Positions 7,096 through 8,770 of a DNA stretch of 8,770 nt are shown piece after piece (the first letter of the stretch is position 1; the number at the start of each line of letters is the position of its first letter). Source of the DNA: Nitrospirota bacterium (GTDB taxonomy: Bacteria > Nitrospirota > Thermodesulfovibrionia > Thermodesulfovibrionales > JdFR-85); contig QIJG01000125.1 of NCBI GenBank assembly GCA_003232715.1, forward strand, positions 1-8,770. The letters run 5' to 3'. A program made the translations under genes and the position numbers. The notes under the pieces were generated by a model. The model saw only the letters and a program-made list of their open reading frames with translations. It was not told the DNA's origin and searched no databases.

Positions 7096-7247
7096 TGTGT
7101 GAGCAAATTTTCGCCACCTTTAAATCGTATCACTGACTTAATAAGCAGTATAGATTCACTTAAAAAGTGAACCTTAAATAATAACGTAATTGTATCATGT
7201 TACTATAATCTGGCGAGTTAATTAGTGAACGCATCGATGCCCTTTCG
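7082..7247. mobile_element. 166-bp MITE-like fold-back element
   Basis: Terminal inverted repeats CGAAAGGGtATCGATG (7082-7097) and CATCGATgCCCTTTCG (7232-7247) differ at one base. The TA dinucleotides directly outside both ends (7080-7081 and 7248-7249) fit an IS630/Tc1-mariner-type target duplication. Similarity between the arms continues inward (TCGCCA at 7111-7116 against TGGCGA at 7211-7216) to a central hairpin TTCACTT-AAA-AAGTGAA (7155-7171), so the whole unit is one long imperfect palindrome. It encodes nothing supportable. It separates two M16 genes that are usually adjacent. The family assignment is inferred; no transposase is present here. Confidence 0.7.
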
Positions 7248-7271
7248 TAAGAAGAATTAAGCAAATAAGCA

Positions 7272-8624
7272 TCAGCTGCCCTCCGGTATAAGTATCCCCA
7301 CCGTCCGGTTCTCTTCGGTAAAGTATTTTTTTGCAATCTTCTGCACATCCTCCGGCGTTACCTTCCGTATTGCCTCAAGATAACGGTCCTTCAACCTCCA
7401 GTTACCAAGCACCTCGAACATCCCAAGGACTTCAGCCTGGAAGAAGATAGAGTCCTGCCCCATGATGAATGATGCCTCAACCTGGTTCTTTGCCTTCTGC
7501 ACCTCTCTTTCTGAAGGGGGAGCAGTTTTAATTTTTTCAACCTCTTCATAAAGTGCCTTCTCCACTGCCCCTATATCTTTTCCCGGCGATGCAGTCCCAC
7601 CCAGAAAGAAGAGGTACGGGGCTATATAAAGACCATCATATGAGGCATAGGCATCGAGTGCAATCTTCTTCTTCCTGACAAGGCTTTTATAAAGTCTCCC
7701 GCTCTTTCCGGAAAAGATAGAACTGAGCACATCAAGCGGAGCAGCGTCCCCATGGGGGAAACTCGGCACATGGTATGCTATCAATATATAAGGGAGCTTT
7801 GCCTGCTTCCTGAGATAGACCCGCTTTTGACCCTTTTGAGGCGGTTCTACTGCTGTAACAGGACTCTTGGCCGGTCCTCTGGGAATCTTACCGAAAGCAT
7901 CCCTGATCTTCGCAATTATTTCATCAGCCCTGACATCTCCTGAAATAACAATAAATGCATTGTCAGGGGAATAGAATTTTCTATAATATGAAAGCAGGTC
8001 CTGCCGTTTGATAGAGGCAATCTCAGACATCCAGCCTATCACAGGGTTATGATAGGGATGGACCATAAAGGCCGTTGCCACCACCTCCTCATAAAGTGAC
8101 ATCTGGGGGTCATCCTCGTACCTCATCCTTCGTTCTTCCATAACAACGCTTCTTTCGTCCTTGACATCATCAGACGCCAGCAGGAGGTTCTGCATCCTCT
8201 CTGATTCAAGCTTGATGGAGAGGTCAATGCGGTCTGAGGCAAGAGACTGAAAATACATTGTGTAATCCTTTGTGGTAAAGGCATTATCAACCCCGCCATT
8301 TTTTTGAACGAGGCGTGAAAAAACCCCTGAGCCATACTCAGGAGTCCCTTTAAACATCATATGTTCAAGGAGGTGACTGATCCCGGCCTTTCCTGCTGGT
8401 TCATTTCTTGAACCAACCCTGTACCACACCTGAAAGGTGGCAACAGGCGCCTTGTGGTCCTCTGTAATCAGGACCTTAAGGCCATTGTCAAGTTTATACT
8501 CCTTAACCTTAGTTGATGCAATAGAGGGAAGGAGAAGGGTTGAAAAAAAGATCAAGAAAGACAGAACTGCAAGGACGCCTCTTTTAACAGCCTTCTGAGT
8601 TACGGACATGGACTGTATTGTCAT
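7272..8624 (-). CDS. Exported M16 zinc peptidase, catalytic subunit
   Basis: A 450-aa M16B peptidase. The inverted zinc motif is HLLEH (His84, Glu87, His88) in AGISHLLEHMMFKGT. The third ligand is Glu163 or Glu164 in ERSVVMEERRM, about 76 residues on, as the family requires. Two repeated alpha/beta domains fill roughly 38-240 and 260-445. The N-terminus is basic (KAVKR) and then hydrophobic (GVLAVLSFLIFFSTLLLP), with likely cleavage near SIAS, so it should be exported. In the C-terminal domain Arg310 (SGRLY) is present, but the Tyr of the usual Arg/Tyr pair aligns with Asp324 (IALDAYAS). This fits a heterodimer with the downstream inactive M16. The start ATG at 8622-8624 follows GGAGGG by about 4 nt; a second in-frame ATG at 8609 is possible. 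The substrate is unknown. Confidence 0.95.
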   Translation of the reverse strand: MTIQSMSVTQKAVKRGVLAVLSFLIFFSTLLLPSIASTKVKEYKLDNGLKVLITEDHKAPVATFQVWYRVGSRNEPAGKAGISHLLEHMMFKGTPEYGSGVFSRLVQKNGGVDNAFTTKDYTMYFQSLASDRIDLSIKLESERMQNLLLASDDVKDERSVVMEERRMRYEDDPQMSLYEEVVATAFMVHPYHNPVIGWMSEIASIKRQDLLSYYRKFYSPDNAFIVISGDVRADEIIAKIRDAFGKIPRGPAKSPVTAVEPPQKGQKRVYLRKQAKLPYILIAYHVPSFPHGDAAPLDVLSSIFSGKSGRLYKSLVRKKKIALDAYASYDGLYIAPYLFFLGGTASPGKDIGAVEKALYEEVEKIKTAPPSEREVQKAKNQVEASFIMGQDSIFFQAEVLGMFEVLGNWRLKDRYLEAIRKVTPEDVQKIAKKYFTEENRTVGILIPEGS

Positions 8625-8669
8625 TTTCCCTCCGTATATAAAACTACAGCAATTTTACAGGAAATTGTT

Positions 8670-8683
8670 CATTAAGCATTAAG
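8670..8683. repeat. Tandem CATTAAG duplication in the 80-bp gap upstream of the M16 gene
   Basis: Two adjacent CATTAAG copies lie in the AT-rich gap between the ThiF/MoeB-like stop and the M16 start. They may be a chance duplication or a small binding site. I see no convincing promoter or terminator in this gap, so the M16 gene may be cotranscribed with the gene upstream. Confidence 0.4.
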
Positions 8684-8704
8684 TATAACCTAAAATTGAG
8701 CGAT

Positions 8705-8770
8705 TTATGAACCCCTGCCACAGACCTCGCAATTTTCATCCCTTTGGATATTCAGTTTCCTGAAATCCAT
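8705..8770 (-). CDS. C-terminal end of a ThiF/MoeB/HesA-family adenylyltransferase (partial)
   Basis: The minus frame entering from the right edge reads MDFRKLNIQRDENCEVCGRGS and stops at TAA (8705-8707). An F..L...RD..C.VCG tail is typical of E1-like enzymes that adenylate a sulfur-carrier protein (MoeB for molybdopterin synthase, ThiF for ThiS), where this CxxC is half of a structural Zn site. A molybdopterin link would suit the fdh operon, but only 21 residues are visible, so the exact family member cannot be named. The stop lies 80 bp before the M16 start, in the same direction. Confidence 0.6.
   Translation of the reverse strand: MDFRKLNIQRDENCEVCGRGS

Noticed and set aside
7160..7348. 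A 62-aa minus-strand frame across the MITE and the M16 tail
   Set aside because: Its C-terminal half runs through non-coding fold-back DNA and its start is inside the M16 gene in another frame; there is no Shine-Dalgarno and no family likeness.
8635..8663. Promoter TTCCTG-17-TATATA for the active M16 gene
   Set aside because: The -10 would sit directly on the Shine-Dalgarno, putting the transcript start within a few bases of the ATG and excluding the GGAGGG.

Overview
The window looks like chromosomal DNA of an anaerobic, Gram-negative-type bacterium. It carries a selenocysteine formate dehydrogenase operon of the kind found in acetogens, sulfate reducers and Nitrospirota/Desulfobacterota-like lineages, together with exported M16 peptidases and an arginyl-tRNA synthetase. 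The phylum is an inference from protein flavour only; nothing here fixes it. All protein genes are on the minus strand. The only clear plus-strand gene is a tRNA.

Right to left, in the direction of minus-strand transcription, the layout is as follows. At 8705-8770 is the last piece of a ThiF/MoeB/HesA-like adenylyltransferase. At 7272-8624 is an active M16 zinc peptidase (HLLEH). At 7082-7247 is a 166-bp fold-back, MITE-like element flanked by TA. At 5637-7040 is a second M16 protein without the zinc motif. The two M16 proteins look like the catalytic and non-catalytic halves of one periplasmic heterodimer. A two-way terminator (5604-5622) separates this block from a plus-strand tRNA-Val(GAC) with its own promoter. 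Then come argS (3732-5363), an intergenic region with a perfect 33-bp palindrome, and the formate dehydrogenase operon: a NuoE-like 2Fe-2S subunit (3068-3520), a NuoF/HydB-like FMN/NADH subunit (1325-3071) and FdhA (1-1312, running off the left edge).

The three Fdh genes would form a soluble NAD(P)-linked formate dehydrogenase/CO2 reductase. FdhA carries the Mo/W-pterin active site and a Fe-S chain, and NuoF/NuoE-like subunits exchange electrons with NAD(H). The stop that seems to end FdhA at codon 348 is an in-frame UGA at the selenocysteine position, followed by a SECIS-like hairpin with a GGUCU loop. The frame stays open to base 1.

The strongest oddities are these. (1) The nuoF-like gene is broken by two separate frame-changing losses, each about 22 nt by comparison with remembered family sequences, at two highly conserved motifs. 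(2) A 78-bp (26-codon) in-frame, inverted-repeat-bounded insertion splits the signal peptide of the inactive M16 protein. (3) The MITE sits between the two M16 genes and may supply the -35 half of a promoter for the downstream one. (4) A 33-bp perfect palindrome and a possible sequestered Shine-Dalgarno lie ahead of the fdh operon. I do not see a wholly new multi-gene system.
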